From contig CM060961.1 of the NCBI GenBank assembly GCA_030765045.1, forward strand, positions 31,603,305 through 31,667,304: a stretch of DNA of 64,000 nt, in the 5' to 3' direction. Positions 30,776 to 42,769 of the stretch are shown piece by piece. The notes below the pieces were generated by a model that saw only the letters and a program-made list of their open reading frames with translations, had not been told where the DNA came from and searched no databases. The translations under genes were made by a program, and so were the position numbers. The stretch is from Tenodera sinensis (Eukaryota; Arthropoda; Insecta; Mantodea; Mantidae). How positions within the stretch are numbered: the first letter of the stretch is position 1; each line of letters starts with the position of its first letter.

Positions 30776-32084
30776 AAATTATAATGTGAATATAAGTAAT
30801 TAATATGTGATAGAAAGAAGTAAAAGGAGATTCTAATCGATAGTTAAGGGAAGAATCGTTGTAATAAAGCTGAATATATTAAAGTCTCAAGAATGGAAGC
30901 CTAGGCAGATTAGATGAGTGATCAACTGATAAGATTACAATTGTGCGAGCAAAGCCCGAAAAAAATCCGCGGGCTGATTCGTATCTTGCCATGACGTGCT
31001 CAAAAGTTGACCAATGGAAATCGCTTCCTTCGTGTCGCCCACGCAAACACATGCAACGCAACTCACATTCGTCTTGAACAGAGCGGACAGCGCACGTGCA
31101 ACTTTGTGATTTGTACGTAAGCTGGCGCGTATACATAATTCGGCGGTTGCTAAAGGGGGGCAAAGTTCAAGTATTATAACGTTGCAGTTGAAGTTAGAAA
31201 GTTATATTCTATTTAGATATCGTCGGCAGTTCTCTACAAATCTGGAAATTTGCAAATAAAGTCAAATGTTGGTTAATTCTTCGTTTGGTTCCATTCCTAC
31301 TACAACTCACGCATACCCTGCAGATTAGGACCTCTTGCTAGAGCTAATCAGATACCGGTACACCAAATACAGGATAGGAGATATCCTTAGATCTTAAAGA
31401 CGACATCTTCGACCCAGGGGAGAGGAGTGTGCGTCAACTCTAACCTCTTCCAATGCTCTTCTATGGTTTCTCTGTGCCACTTTTCCCTCTTTCCACCAGG
31501 CGTAAACACGAACAAATAAACATCAAATAAAATTTGTTTGAATAAAAATGTAGCTAGTTTCTTATAATTGAAAATACCATTAGGCACAACTTGGTACTCC
31601 ATTCCGCGTACTAATGACATACTCGTACTACGAGAACCCTATTATGAGATACCTCATATTGGAATACCCTCATTATCTCATATTAGGAGTGACCAAGAGC
31701 AATATCTATGTTGTCTTTTGTCATGCCGTTTCACAAACTGGAAATAAAAACGATATGCAGTACACTTAATGTGTAATTCTGACCACAGTGGTATATCATA
31801 CTCACAAATTCCTGCTTACCCTCTTTGCAACATTCGCTTTGGGATCTAAGGCTGCAAACTCTTCTTTTATGGACGACAACAAACACGCCACTGGATGCAT
31901 ACAGAGTACTGAAACTGCGGGCACTTCTTGCCTACAAATATTCTGTTTATAAACTAGTTCAGACGAATGCCATCTTATGGCAGCACCTCACTGAGCAGTT
32001 AGACTGGTATCTTATATATTCATATTTAATGCCTTTCCCTATATTAGTGATAGTCAGAATTTTAAAAAAGTGGATCGCTATGTG
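30776..32084. other. unassigned DNA
   Basis: The 30950-31150 stretch is richer in CpG and may be the outer part of the pogo-like element. A 77-codon minus frame at 31387-31620 (with FTPGGKREKWHRETIEEHW) has no family I recognise. Confidence 0.35.
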
Positions 32085-32524
32085 ATAGCTTTGAAATACC
32101 ATGTTCTTTGCATGACCAGATAAGAAACGAATAGCGACTTACCACTTGAAAAGAAAAAGAAATAAGTATTTGAAAATTCAAACTAATAACAAAGACTCGA
32201 AATGGTTAACACAACAAAATGTTTTGATATAAATTGTGAGATTAAAACGAGCTATGCTTTTATTGTGAACGCAGAGAAATTTATAAAATTATTTCGGAAT
32301 AACAGACTTCGCAGAAAATTCGAGACATACAGTTTATTTGTTGTGCAAATGACTTTAACACGTGATATTTTAATAAAAATCGCTATAACTGTTTTGAGAA
32401 AAGAAAAGCTAACGTAGAGGGTAGTTTACGGTTGGGGATTTTCATGGACGTCTTTTTATCGGAACCTTGGAACATCCTGAACTTAAATACCAAATTTTGT
32501 GCTATTCGAGATTTGGTTTTCACT
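32085..32524 (-). repeat. GTm family fragment, diverged
   Basis: Minus-strand order from the AAACTACCCT-equivalent block (GTAGAGGGTAGTTTACGGTT on plus) to the GAACATGG-type block near 32100. It is more diverged than the full-length copies and ends where an opposite copy begins. Confidence 0.65.
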
Positions 32525-33320
32525 TCCTCTACAATTTACCTATAGTAAGTAGAGGAAGTACTGCATTCCACGTAAGTATTAGATTTTACGAGAAATACAC
32601 ATTTTGAGGTCCCATGAATCCAAAAGAGCTCAGTGTGTTTCTGCGTCTGTGAATAGAATAATTTAAAAACCCAAAATGCTTGATTTAAATACCAAATTTG
32701 GTAGATATTTGAGTTTAGCATCTTCCAAGGATACGGCAAGAAGATTTTCAAGAAAGTCCTACCACCCCGAGATACCCTTCACATTGAAAGTACTTCGATA
32801 TTTTTTATTTTCTGAAAAATGTCTCTAAAGATTTGGGTTAAAATACCATAATGTTTAAGATATTTTCATTACAAGTAAAACGTTTATCTTGATTTTCTAA
32901 GAACAGTCTGTGAATTCCTCTTCATTTGGTGTGTATTTTATGTAAATATGTAAATTTAAGGAGAGAAAATCTTACTAAGGGGGGGGGGGGGGCGAGAACT
33001 AAAACAGTTAAAGCCTACAGTTTACAATCTTTATGGCATTACCTATTTTCGAGATGTTCGTTATTATTAATTTGCATTTTACAATATTTTGCACCTTGTT
33101 CAAGCCATGAGTTAATATTTGTCTTTTCCCGTGGTTATGCAAAATGTGTAATATAAAAGCCATCACATAGCGATCTTTTCCTTCAAGATGTCACTGTCGC
33201 TTTAACCTATGGATTATCCTACAACGAAATGCGTAATAAAAGTATTTCTGCAAAATTTCATCTCTATTAACAAAAGATAGTTGGAAGGATATTTTGTAGA
33301 AGAATGGGTGGAGAATGCAA
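32525..33320 (+). repeat. GTm family copy, diverged
   Basis: Head GTAGAGGAAGTACTGCATTC, AGAAATACACATTTTGAGG, a nearly lost GT site (GTGTGTTTCTGCGTCTG), AGATACCCTTCACATTG and CATAATGTTTAAGATA. A G-run of about 13 interrupts it at 32980-32992. A diverged tail half (CTACAACGAAATGCGTAATA, similar to the old copies at 51.1 and 52.9 kb) follows to about 33320. Confidence 0.65.
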
Positions 33321-33778
33321 TGTGAATTTCAGACTAAGATATTTCGTCTTTACTTTCTTAGTTATTATTCAACCCAAGGTTGTCGATTATCATCTAGTTT
33401 CGTAACTATTACCAAATTTGATTCTCCTTTCCAGAATAAGGTATGTAGCATCTTGCGTGAGACATCTTCTCTAAAACAATGGTGCTTTGTTATTTTTGTT
33501 GTTTGTTCTGATAAGGCCTCAGACTACTGTCAAGAGATATAGAGATCAATTAACGTACGCACGCACGAATCACAAAGAGCTCTGATAATTAATTAATCTG
33601 ATAGGGATTTCCAGTACGGAGGGATTTCCGTAATATGGACATTTCTTGGAAATGTCAATAATACTAGACTTTAGTTTGTGTAACGTCAACATTTTACAAG
33701 ACAAAATATTTTGAAGTGTGGCATTAACATGAATTTCTCTACCTACTATCTTTTGTGTATATTATTGTTAGGAAAGTT
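33321..33778. other. unassigned DNA
   Basis: No gene or repeat recognised. Confidence 0.4.
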
Positions 33779-33919
33779 TGTTACTTCCTCTAACACGTAC
33801 TACATGGCATGTAGGAAAGGTACTACATTCCGCACAAAGCTCAAATAAAGATTTCACTGGCAATGCATTTTTGAGGTCTCCTGAATCCAAAAACAAGCAT
33901 TTTTAGAAAAAAGTCCCTC

Positions 33920-33988
<69 letters not shown>

Positions 33989-34035
33989 ATGTATATCCGT
34001 ATGTCTATGACCAGCATAACCTAAAGTGATATTTA
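33779..34035 (+). repeat. GTm family fragment with long GT tract
   Basis: The head (TTACTTCCTCTAACACGTAC), GCATTTTTAGAAAAAAGTCC, a pure GT tract at 33921-33986 and GACCAGCATAACCTAAAG are present. The copy is then cut. Confidence 0.85.
33921..33986 (+). repeat. (GT)33 microsatellite
   Basis: Uninterrupted GT at the standard GTm position, the longest pure dinucleotide tract in the window. Confidence 0.98.
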
Positions 34036-34384
34036 AATAACATATACATATATGGACCCATTGATAGAGATTCAACACGTGAAATTTTGCGTCTTGTATA
34101 GATGCAACTGGAGAATTTATTTGAAGAACATTCAAGGCATTTAAATTTGAAACCAATCGTTGAATTTAAACATCGAGTTTTGCAGTTCATATTTGTATTT
34201 TAAATATTTTCCAGAACAATGAAAATAGGGACATCAGCGTACTGGAGAAGCAGAGTTTCACTAAGTTCAACAGAAAGATCATTCGTATGAGGTAGACCTA
34301 GGCTTGCAGGACGAGATTCTGTAGTAAGATTATTCTGTTTTATGAATAAACTCTCCCTTTCACTTGAAGTATATTTCATATATT
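34036..34384. other. unassigned DNA
   Basis: No gene or repeat recognised. Confidence 0.35.
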
Positions 34385-34690
34385 TTTATTTGTGTCAGTT
34401 TCGGAAAACTAAACACTTTCGTGAAATGGAACATCGTTGTTCATTTTTTTATATGTTAAACGTGCAAAGAGAACGGAATCTCAAAGCTTTAAAAGATTTG
34501 ACTATCGCACAAAGCCTAGTGCATTCCCATATTCCCCTTGCACCTACAAGGAAATAAGCAATAAGATAATTTCTGCAAATGTTTATTTCAACTAACACGA
34601 AGAAGATGGAGGAATAAGAGTATGTAAGAATGGTTAGCACAAGAGTAGAGAAAGTCATGTGATTGCAACACAGCAGATTTTTTAACAAAA
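34385..34690 (+). repeat. GTm family fragment, tail end
   Basis: It runs from TTTATTTGTGTCAGTTTCGG to the tail GTAGAGAAAGTCATGTGATT and GCAACACAGCAGATTTTTT. It is closely similar to the tails at 9.8, 14.2 and 46.9 kb. Confidence 0.85.
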
Positions 34691-34884
34691 GTGAAAGGAA
34701 TACCAGTTTTTAGAAGCTTTGTATTAAAATATTAATATTTATTTTATCATAAGCACTATTTATATCTGTATAAAAGCTACAAGATATTTGTTGGTACTAA
34801 ATGCAGCTTGTATGTTTGTGACTAATGTAATCAACACTTCACTGCAACTTTTCCCTTTGCGATTGACCATTTGAAAATTGTTAA

Positions 34885-36360
34885 GTAGTTCATTATGCTC
34901 AACCTACTATTTCAATCTGTTTTTAATCATTCTTTCCAGAACTTTATGTGGGCATGATAACAGAGTTATAGGTCTGTATGATGAACCAATATTTGGACAC
35001 TTATTTCATTTTAATATTGGTACTACTCTGTTAAATTCAAATATAGGAATTTGTAGTTTGCCCCTTCCAAAATTTATTTAAGACTAAGGAAAATTTCCTT
35101 TCCACTTTCGGGCATGTATTGTATAATTTTGTAATGTATATTGCCAGGACCAGAAGCGTCTTGTCTTTGCTAGAAAGAAGAGCAGTTTTTAATTCAATAA
35201 TAGAAAAAGTCTGAAGTAAAATGTACATGTTTGCGGAGTTAGATTCATTAGTATAAATGTTTCATGACGTTTGAAGATAATATTGAAGTTCATGTGTAGG
35301 CAATGCTGAGTATCGAAATTTTTAATAGTGCGGCATACATAATCGCGAGAGACATTTCTGTTTAATTTATTACAAAATAACTTCCAACCTTTTCTCTCTT
35401 TTTTTGAGCTTGAATTTTATTGAGGTTAATGACGTTTACGTCTCTAAAATTATTCCTGTATATTTTGAAGGCATCCGTTGTTTTGAAACGTATCATTGCA
35501 ATCAATATCCCACCGAGATGGGAAAATTTTACTATCTTCTGGAATCGTGCATTGTGTAGCATGTTCAAAAAATAGACGTTAATTTGTCATAGTTCATTCT
35601 TGAACAGTACAATTATCTAAATATTCCTGTATTACGGAACTGCTTGCACTTCTAATATTCCGTTTATGATGGAAACATGGTTTAGGTCTGCATTGATTGA
35701 AGTTAAAGTTAATAATTATCGTAAGATAATCTAAACCTAATGGTTAATTAATTATTGCCACTTGAACCAGTGGCAGAGAGAACAGAAGAGTTAGAGATAA
35801 GATTGGCAGCAGGCCCGTTTGATTGGGGTTTAGAGATTCTGGTTGCGCTTTCATTATTAAGGAGAACTCAGCTTTCTTCATCCATTATATTCATATTAAA
35901 TTTCCCATATGGTCTATTACAACACATCCCCACAGTTGACTATGTCCGTTGAAATCGCCCTCACACTAAAAGGCAGAGAAAATTGTTTTCTTAATTTTAA
36001 CATTTTCTTTTTTTTAAAAAAAATTGTAATCTTAGGTGGTGTATATAAAATAACTAGTATTGTTAGGATTGAATTTTTATTTGTTCGAATAGCACAAGCT
36101 TCCATTGAAATAACAGAAAGGTCAAGACAAATTGTGTTATGTGTTATATTTCTTCTCATACGGAAGCCAACACCTCCATACTCATCTTCACAATCGCATC
36201 TCATATGTCATAGTTGTTAACAGAAAAAGGCTCAGAGGGTTTGAACCACGTTTCAGAAATCGCTGCAATACTTATTTCTGCATTGTTAAGTTATATAAAC
36301 AGACTTTCAATAATCTAGAGTTCCATTGCAATATATTCCTAGATGTTGTGGCCATTAGCT
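34885..36360 (-). pseudogene. decayed LINE (Jockey/I-like): endonuclease and start of RT
   Basis: The minus strand carries the start of an ORF2 near 36355 (TSRNILQWNS), then ISETWFKPSEPFSVNNYDI around 36230-36290. Next come a GGVGFRMRRNITHN-like block, RTNKNSILTI, LYTPPKI and FNGHSQLWG near 35940. About 1 kb further is the first RT region, SGPGNIHYKIIQYMPESGKE at 35090-35160. Many stops and frameshifts separate these pieces. It ends before the RT catalytic box. Order and spacing are those of one element, truncated at its 3' end. Confidence 0.75.
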
Positions 36361-37185
36361 AAAGCGACAAGCAAGATGGCGGCAATGCTACTGCTTAGGT
36401 TGCTCTAGTTAGCAGAAAATGTACATAACATACATAGACATTTAATGTAGGTAGTCAGTTTCTTAAAATTACGCTCGGAGATGGTTTATTAGTCTTGGAA
36501 GTTCTTCCTAAGTACCTAAGTATGACGTTTAATTTGTTGATGTTCACCAGTAACAACAGAAGGTAAGGAATGGATGTTGTGTGTGACGAGTGGTGGAAAA
36601 CTGTTATTATACTTTATTTGTGGAACAGTAGGACACGATTTACATAAATGTGTCGCCACTTTCCAACATCAAGGTTTCTTCTAAAGTAATATTATGGTAG
36701 GCCATGTTTATTTTAACACGAAGCTGTTTTTGAAACAAAAAATCTATAGTTTTATGATGGCCATGACATTGTATACAGATAAACGACACTTGTATTGTGA
36801 CTTTGAACACATTAACCTCTACATTGTCTGAAAGTGTGATCATATCTATAACAAATGATCACAGGTGAAACACAAGACTACTTTGCACTGTGTAATTAAA
36901 ATGCGAACATGTTGTGGCAGGGATTGTCCAGCAAATTTTACTCCAACTAGCTGTAATGGTGTATTCCACTTGGTCACTTTTGTTTCCTCTCCATTCTGTT
37001 CTTCCCAATTACTTCAATTTATGAATCAATTTCTTCCATAATTTCTCCCTCTGTGATGGGCCATTCTATATTCTTAATTTTATCATACCTTCTTTGATAA
37101 TACAATGCAATTTAATTTTAGGTGTATTTTAAATGTAAGCAACTTTATTTGCTGATTTAGTAGATTTCATTGATATCATTAACAC
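36361..37185. other. unassigned DNA
   Basis: No gene is recognised. CAAGATGGCGGC at 36371-36382 matches a YY1-type site just outside the LINE 5' end. It could be part of that element's promoter or chance. Confidence 0.35.
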
Positions 37186-37409
37186 CAGCCGTGGCGCAAA
37201 AGAAAAAACGGTCGGGGCGGGCTGCCCCACTCCATTGGCGGTACGTGCATCAAAGGCGCTCAGGCAAGGAGTTTTCTGGATTATTCGAGAAGTGTCCCGC
37301 AGCCAGCGTATTTGCAGTTCGAAAAAGGTCTGTGTTAGTCGTCCTCGACATATAAGCAGGCGAGGCGACGAGAGGAGTTAGTAGTTACAGAGAGGAGCTT
37401 CTGGTTGTA

Positions 37410-37460
<51 letters not shown>

Positions 37461-37715
37461 AGCTGCGTGTGTGAGAGAACCCGCGCGTCATTGAGGGAGA
37501 TAGCAAAGCAGTTAATGAGAGTTGAGTGATTGTTCGTCAAAATTTGAGACACAGAGAAAGTAAAGAAAGACAGAAAGGAGTTAGTCAGGCATACGAGAAG
37601 AAAACAATTGTGAGTTGTAACATCACAAAAGACTAAATGGACTGTGTTAATGAGGAGAAGAGAACTGTGTATTTGTGCAAAAGTTTTGGAAGAAAATGAA
37701 GTGAGGAAAAAAAGT
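37186..37715 (+). promoter_or_regulatory. LTR-like or leader-like GC-richer region with TATA motif
   Basis: CATATAAGCAGGCGAGGCGACG (37349-37370) resembles a TATA box and start region. It is followed by a purine-rich leader and a GT tract (37411-37459). The arrangement and wording (ATAAGCAG, CGA, GCG, AGTTAGT) parallel ACATAAGCAGTCGATGCGG in the candidate LTR at 49759-50569. It may be a relative of that LTR, or the promoter and first exon of an unidentified transcript. Confidence 0.35.
37411..37459 (+). repeat. (GT)n microsatellite
   Basis: About 24 uninterrupted GT units, not inside a GTm copy. Confidence 0.97.
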
Positions 37716-37884
37716 AATTGGACTGGACTTTTATTGTTTTGTCACATTATAATCTATTTGCTCCTCTGTTTTTTGTGTCAAGTATTTCAGATTTACTATC
37801 TGGTTTTAAGGATCTGATTAATTTACCTATGCTCAACGGATGGAGTCTAATTTCTTATCATTTTTGTCTTCTGCATAAACAAAA

Positions 37885-38586
37885 AATCCGATGTGTTGCA
37901 CTCACATGACTTTCTCTACTCTTGTACTAACCATTCTTAGAAACTCTTATTCCTATATCTTCTTCGTGTTAGTATGAGATAAATATTTGCAAAAATTATC
38001 TTATTGTCTATTTTCTTGTAGGTACTAGGGAAATATGGGAATACAGTAAGCTTTGAGCGATAGTCAAATTTTTTAAAACTTCGAGATTCTGTTCTTTTTG
38101 CACGGCTAACATAAATAATGAATCACGATCTTCCATTTGACGAAAGTTTGTTTTCTAAAAGTCACACAAATAACAAAGAATATCTCCGAAATGGTTGACT
38201 CTACAAAAACATTTATTTGGGCATGAATTGTGTTTTAGGAAGATCTACATTTTTTGTACAGTAAGATTTGGCCTATCTCTTATGGTTTACCAATTAAATG
38301 CAAAAGTCATCCAGAGTAAATAGGCTATAGGCAGAAAATTCAAAATACACATTTCATTTGTCGTAAAAATATGTTAAAATATGGCATTTTAATTCAAATC
38401 GTGAAAGACATGTTTGAGAAAATAAAAATCTTTGAAAATTTTTCAATGTAAAGGGTAGTTTAGGATGGAAGAATTTTCTTCAAAATCTTCGTGTCACATC
38501 CTTAAAATACATTAAACTTAAATGTCAACTTTAGTTTTAAACCAACTTTTTCGTTTTAAGTTATGCTGCCCACAGACTGATAGGCT

Positions 38587-38624
<38 letters not shown>

Positions 38625-38793
38625 TAGACAGGCAGGCAGGCAGACAGACAGATACACACACACACGGACCTTTTTCTAAAAATGCTTTTCTTGAAATCAG
38701 GGACGTCAAAACATTTCCGGTGAAATCTCGACATCGAATTTTTGGGAGGAGTACAATACTTCCTCTACTTACTATACGCAGTAGAGAAAGTGA
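37885..38793 (-). repeat. GTm family, full-length copy
   Basis: The inverted tail GTTGCACTCACATGACTTTC is at 37890 and the inverted head GTAGAGAAAGTGAAAATGG at 38785, 0.9 kb. All blocks are present. The simple-repeat site is a GACA tetranucleotide tract instead of GT. Confidence 0.88.
38587..38664 (+). repeat. (GACA)n / (GGCA)n / (CA)n microsatellite inside GTm
   Basis: A GACA tract with GATA and GGCA variants, then CACACACACAC, at the standard GTm position. Confidence 0.95.
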
Positions 38794-39084
38794 AAATGGA
38801 TCAAAGTCATATTCGTTGTAAAATGCTTTGCATCTTTCCTATTTTATTTAGTAAAAAGTATCATTCTCTTCTTCAACAAACTCTTTTAACCTTAAAGAAT
38901 TAACTCCCATGGTAGGAAAACTGCTATTACTACCTAAAATTGCAGAGTTGTTCTCCATACCTTTACCTTGCTGCTGGTCTTCAACAGAAGAATCTAACTT
39001 TGTATTTTAGAAGTGAAGTTCTGTTTAGTATTCTAAATAAATTTCAATTTGAATAGGGGAATACAATAGACTTAAGTGCCTACC

Positions 39085-39215
39085 TCTGTTGTGGGGTAGC
39101 ATGTCTGCTTCGGTCCAAGGGGCATCGAGCTCGGTTAGGGTGAGTTATAAGTACAAAGGTTTTCCGGGGTCTTCTCTGTTCTGAGAAGAAGCTTGTCTTT
39201 TAATGCATTTAATAT
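39085..39215 (+). mobile_element. SINE, family 3, partial
   Basis: CTCTGTTGTGGGGTAGCATG, TCGAGCTCGGTTAGGGTGAG, GGTTTTCCGGGGTCTTCTCT and GTTCTGAGAAGAAG correspond to the family-3 head and body. The 3' end is missing. Confidence 0.65.
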
Positions 39216-39224
39216 GCACAAACT

Positions 39225-39405
39225 ACAAATATTGGAAAATTCAGACAACTAAAAATTAATATATCGGAAGTTATTCATTGCACTACAGAAATGTAATTGA
39301 CATAAACTGTGTGTTTTAATGATATTTACATTTTTTGTATGGTAAGGCTTTGTGTATCTCGACGTTTACCGGTTATGCAAAGACACTCCGAATGAATAGG
39401 AATAG
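39225..39405 (-). repeat. GTm family fragment, middle part
   Basis: CATAAACTGTGTGTTTTAAT, TTTTTTGTATGGTAAGGCTT and ACGTTTACCGGTTATGCAAA match the middle of GTm on the minus strand. Confidence 0.65.
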
Positions 39406-39446
39406 GAGAGATGCGCAGGGGGTTCGGCGCAGAAGCTAGGCTTATT

Positions 39447-40171
39447 ATTGTGCATGGATTCCTGGTCACGTAGGTTTGCCTGGGAATGAAATGGCAGATT
39501 TAGCAGCAAAGACGGCAACTACAGAACCCAGAATTATCATCTCACGTGTTACTTCGGAAGACTTTAGGCTTGAAGTGCGGAGAGCGGTGCTGTCGTCCTG
39601 GCACGACGAGTGGTCAGCTCTCCGCGGTAATAAGCTTAGAGAAGTGAAAGAACTTCCGATAAACTGGGTAACTTCCTGTCGCACATCTCGTCGCGAGGAG
39701 GTTAGTTTGGCTCGATTAAGAATAGGGCACTGCAATTTTTCGCACGGTCACCTATTTAAAAGGGACCCTGCGCCTCTATGTCCGCTGTGTGACAACGTTT
39801 TGTCGGTTCGCCACGTGCTCCTAGAGTGTTACTCTCTAGCGCACCTTCGGGATTCTCTGCAGCTGCCTGCCAGACTTGCAGAGGTCCTAGCGGACGACAA
39901 AACAGCGGTTGATAGAGTTTTTAATTTTTTAGCGCAGTGCAATATAAATTTGAGGATTTAAAATTTTTAATTATCTGTTTCTGATTTTGGACATATTTAT
40001 CACCTTGTTTCATATCTGGCTATTGCCACTGCTTTTTACCTTTGTATATTTTTCTTGTTGCTAGTATTTTTATTTTTTGAGTGAAATTTATATCTGGCTA
40101 TTGCCATGAGTGTGTTAAGGGCGCTGATGACCTAGAAGTTGAGCGCCCTTAAACCAAATCCAATCCAATCC
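39447..40171 (+). mobile_element. 5'-truncated LINE with 13-bp duplication and 3' hairpin
   Basis: AGCTAGGCTTATT at 39434-39446 and 40172-40184 brackets the insert. It carries the end of an ORF2, a 3' UTR containing ATATCTGGCTATTGCCA twice, and a perfect 11-bp stem (TTAAGGGCGCT at 40115-40125, AGCGCCCTTAA at 40142-40152) with a 16-base loop. It ends in CCAATC-type repeats instead of poly(A). The same hairpin occurs at 40965-41010 and in the 58-bp insert at 60635. Confidence 0.9.
39449..39961 (+). pseudogene. LINE ORF2 C-terminus: RNase H end and zinc finger
   Basis: The 170-residue open frame begins WIPGHVGLPGNEMADLAAKT, the last RNase H block. It continues LPINWVTSCRTSRREEVSLA and RLRIGHCNFSHGHLFKRDP, then the C-x2-C-x8-H-x4-C finger (CPLCDNVLSVRHVLLEC), to a normal stop. 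The frame is intact, but reverse transcriptase, endonuclease and most of RNase H are missing. The type is I/R1/LOA-like. Confidence 0.88.
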
Positions 40172-40184
40172 AGCTAGGCTTATT

Positions 40185-40270
40185 GTATGTGCCTATGCTC
40201 CCAAGGGGGTACCCCCGGGAGGAAGAATGAGGTGATAGGAGACACCAGACGACCAGATCTAGCAACCAAC
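40185..40270 (-). mobile_element. SINE, family 5, 3' fragment
   Basis: GGGGGTACCCCCGGGAGGAA, GAATGAGGTGATAGGAGACA and CCAGACGACCAGATC match, inverted, the 3' end of the family-5 copy at 43206-43740. Confidence 0.65.
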
Positions 40271-40964
40271 GTTACCAGCGTGCATCTAAAAGTGGATGGG
40301 AATTCGGAAACACTGCGTATTTCCTAATTTGATTTTTTTCTAGGTTACTCCTCCACTCATCCGTTCCCAATTTTCGAAGGATTTATGGGATTTTAAGCAC
40401 TCTTTTAAGAAATGTCCTTCTTCTAATTTCAGAATTCTGTATGGAGATTTTAATGCTTTTTCCGTGATGAGTCCTTACCTAGATAATCATCCTACATCTA
40501 TCTGAATCATTCATCTCACAAAAGCAGGCAAATGAAGAGAAAATTATGTACGTTTTGAAGCATTGAAGCTGAGCTTCATTACGCACATGCAGAGAGACTT
40601 CCGCTCTTTTAATTCCAATCTGGGCTTTCACCACCTAAAGAGAATAATAGGTCCACGTTAAATTGGAGAAAGGACGATAAATTAATTTTAACGAATGACA
40701 GGTTAATCAAAGCACTATCGATCTCTACATCAACAGTAAAGGAGGTTGGTATCTCCTTTGTGCCACCCAAGAAAACATCAGTGACACAGAGTTTTAGGAC
40801 ACGTGACCGACGTTCTGTGCATGCGTCACTCTATGACGAGAACATCAATAACATACCACGACATTTTGAATCATTTGACGCAAGAGAATCAAGAAAGACT
40901 TCGTTGCAACGGAACGATGATTTGATTTATTTATGCGAATTCTTACGAGAATACATTTTTTTTC
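40271..40964. other. unassigned DNA
   Basis: No gene is recognised. A 94-codon frame at 40760-41044 runs into the following LINE 3' end and is probably chance. Confidence 0.35.
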
Positions 40965-41480
40965 GAGGATTAAGGACGTTCAACTACTTGGTCATCAGCG
41001 CCTTTATAAAACGGGTCATGGTAAAAGTCAGAGATAAATTTTAATGTAAGATAAAAATACTAGTAAAAGACATGCATAAATATACCAAACAAAGAGGCAA
41101 AAGCCGGAATTAAAGTAAAGTTATAAAAAGTTCGAAAAAGTATGAAATTTCGATATATAGTTGCCAAGTTTAGGTTTACCTTTGCTAAAAACTTCAAAAC
41201 TCTTTCGACCGCTTGTTTATCGTCCGCCAGGACCTCTGTAAGTCTGACAGGCAGTTGCAGAGTCTCGAAGGCGCGCTAGGGAAAAACACTCTTGCAGCAC
41301 GTGACGGACCGACAAAAGGTTGTCATACAGCGAACAAGAGGAGCAGGGTCTTGTTTAAGAAGGTAACCATGCCTAAAATTGCAGTAGCCAATGCGTAACC
41401 GAGCCAAAATCATCTCCTCGCGACGACATACTCGAGAAGATGTTAACCAGTTTATCGAAAGTTCTTCCATTTCTCCAAGC
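40965..41480 (-). pseudogene. second copy of the hairpin-ended LINE, C-terminus and 3' UTR
   Basis: The minus strand reads ELSINWLTSSRVCRREEMIL, ARLRIGYCNFRHGYLLKQD and PAPL, closely parallel to the copy at 39447. A frameshift then enters the finger region. The 3' end carries AGGCGCTGATGACCAAGTAG and TTGAACGTCC, the same hairpin with a weakened stem. No intact frame remains. Confidence 0.8.
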
Positions 41481-41974
41481 TTGAGAGGATGTAAGTATGC
41501 GGATGTTCAGTCACATGCATAGGTGCTACTTGGGATATTAGGAATAGCGCTAGATTGGTGATGGTGTATCGTGTTTTATTCAAGTAGCCTGTAGGTGTAG
41601 GTATTACACTTGCTATACTTAACAGGTATAGTTGCTAAGTTGGACGCAGTGAAAAACGCTATGATATATTCCCACGCCTTAAAGGCCTTACTCATCCCAC
41701 TGCTTTTCAGAGTGTCAACTGGCCTCATGGACAGTGTTGTCACGTCCTTTACTTCGGTTGCTCTGAGGTGTAATCTTTAACAACACTTTGAATGCCTAAC
41801 TGTAAGAGACTTGACAACAGGAGATTCTTTCGCTAAGAGTATATTGAGAGGACCCTCCCTATTGTTTCATTTCATTAGCAGTGGAAAAAGGGTGAGGGAA
41901 AGATTCACAGCTTCTTGGAATGTAGTCGTTAAGGGATGGACACTACCGGTGGTCTTTTGTGCTTATGTCCACAG
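41481..41974. other. unassigned DNA
   Basis: No gene or repeat recognised. Confidence 0.35.
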
Positions 41975-42440
41975 ACGGGAGCCCCCGGAAGGGAGGGATG
42001 AGGTGAGAAGACCCGAGGAGAGACGATAACAGAGGGCAGAGTCCCTAACGACTATATGTTTGAACACCCCGGTGATGGCTCCCTCCTACGGGCTCATAGG
42101 TCCCCCAGGGGAGTCAGAGACCTCCCCCGATTCGGAGGATGATTTACAGAGAGAAGTACCTGCCATGCACGACGAAACTCCCGCTGTCACAACCAAACAG
42201 ATTAAAGGTGAAGTGAAATGAAAAATGAGCTGAAATGGAGGGATAGGAAATCAAGGGTATATAATTATATCGTTTCCAGCATTCTCCTAGCGACTCGGGG
42301 AAACCCCGGAAAAAAACTCCGTGGGTCAATAGAGTCACCATGGAATGAACCCACGACCTCCCAAATACGAGCCATGCACATTACCGCCGAGCCAGGGAAC
42401 CTACTGGGTATAAGCCAAAGTTTGTGCAAACATAACCTCA
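41975..42440 (-). mobile_element. SINE, family 5 (CpG-rich, about 0.5 kb)
   Basis: On the minus strand: GAGCC..GGCGGTAATGTGCATGG, GGGAGGTCGTGGGTTCATTC (box B region), TTTTTTCCGGGGTTTCC, then a GC-rich body ending CCTCATCCCTCCCTTCCGGG. It is the same order as 43206-43740 and 57196-57687. Confidence 0.75.
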
Positions 42441-42769
42441 AAAGCATCAAATCTCTGTAGATCCGTCTTTTGTAAACATAACAGTTGGTAGTCGCAGTCG
42501 CTTCTAGAATTCTCCAAGGTTGGTTCTTTCATTGATGTGATGGATAATTATATGCTTTAACAAATCGTTTTCAATATATAAGTTCAAATTTACGATCTGA
42601 ATCAAGTCTTCAATTTTATTCATTACGTTGACGATACCGTCTTCATTGATGGAAATAAAAACCCTAACTTGGCAGAAAACGTTATTGTATTTATGGTATT
42701 ACGTAACGTGATGCACGACTATAAAGTACCAGAAAACATGCTATTGCAAAAACTCAATTGAGACTATAA
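42441..42769. other. unassigned DNA
   Basis: No gene or repeat recognised. Confidence 0.35.

Noticed and set aside
31387..31620. 77-codon minus frame with GGKREKWHRETIEEHW
   Set aside because: It looks somewhat protein-like but I cannot link it to a family or find flanking exons, so it is mentioned only in the surrounding region entry.
36371..36382. YY1-type CAAGATGGCGGC site as a LINE promoter element
   Set aside because: It lies just outside the start of a decayed LINE ORF, but a single match without other promoter evidence is too weak to annotate as functional.
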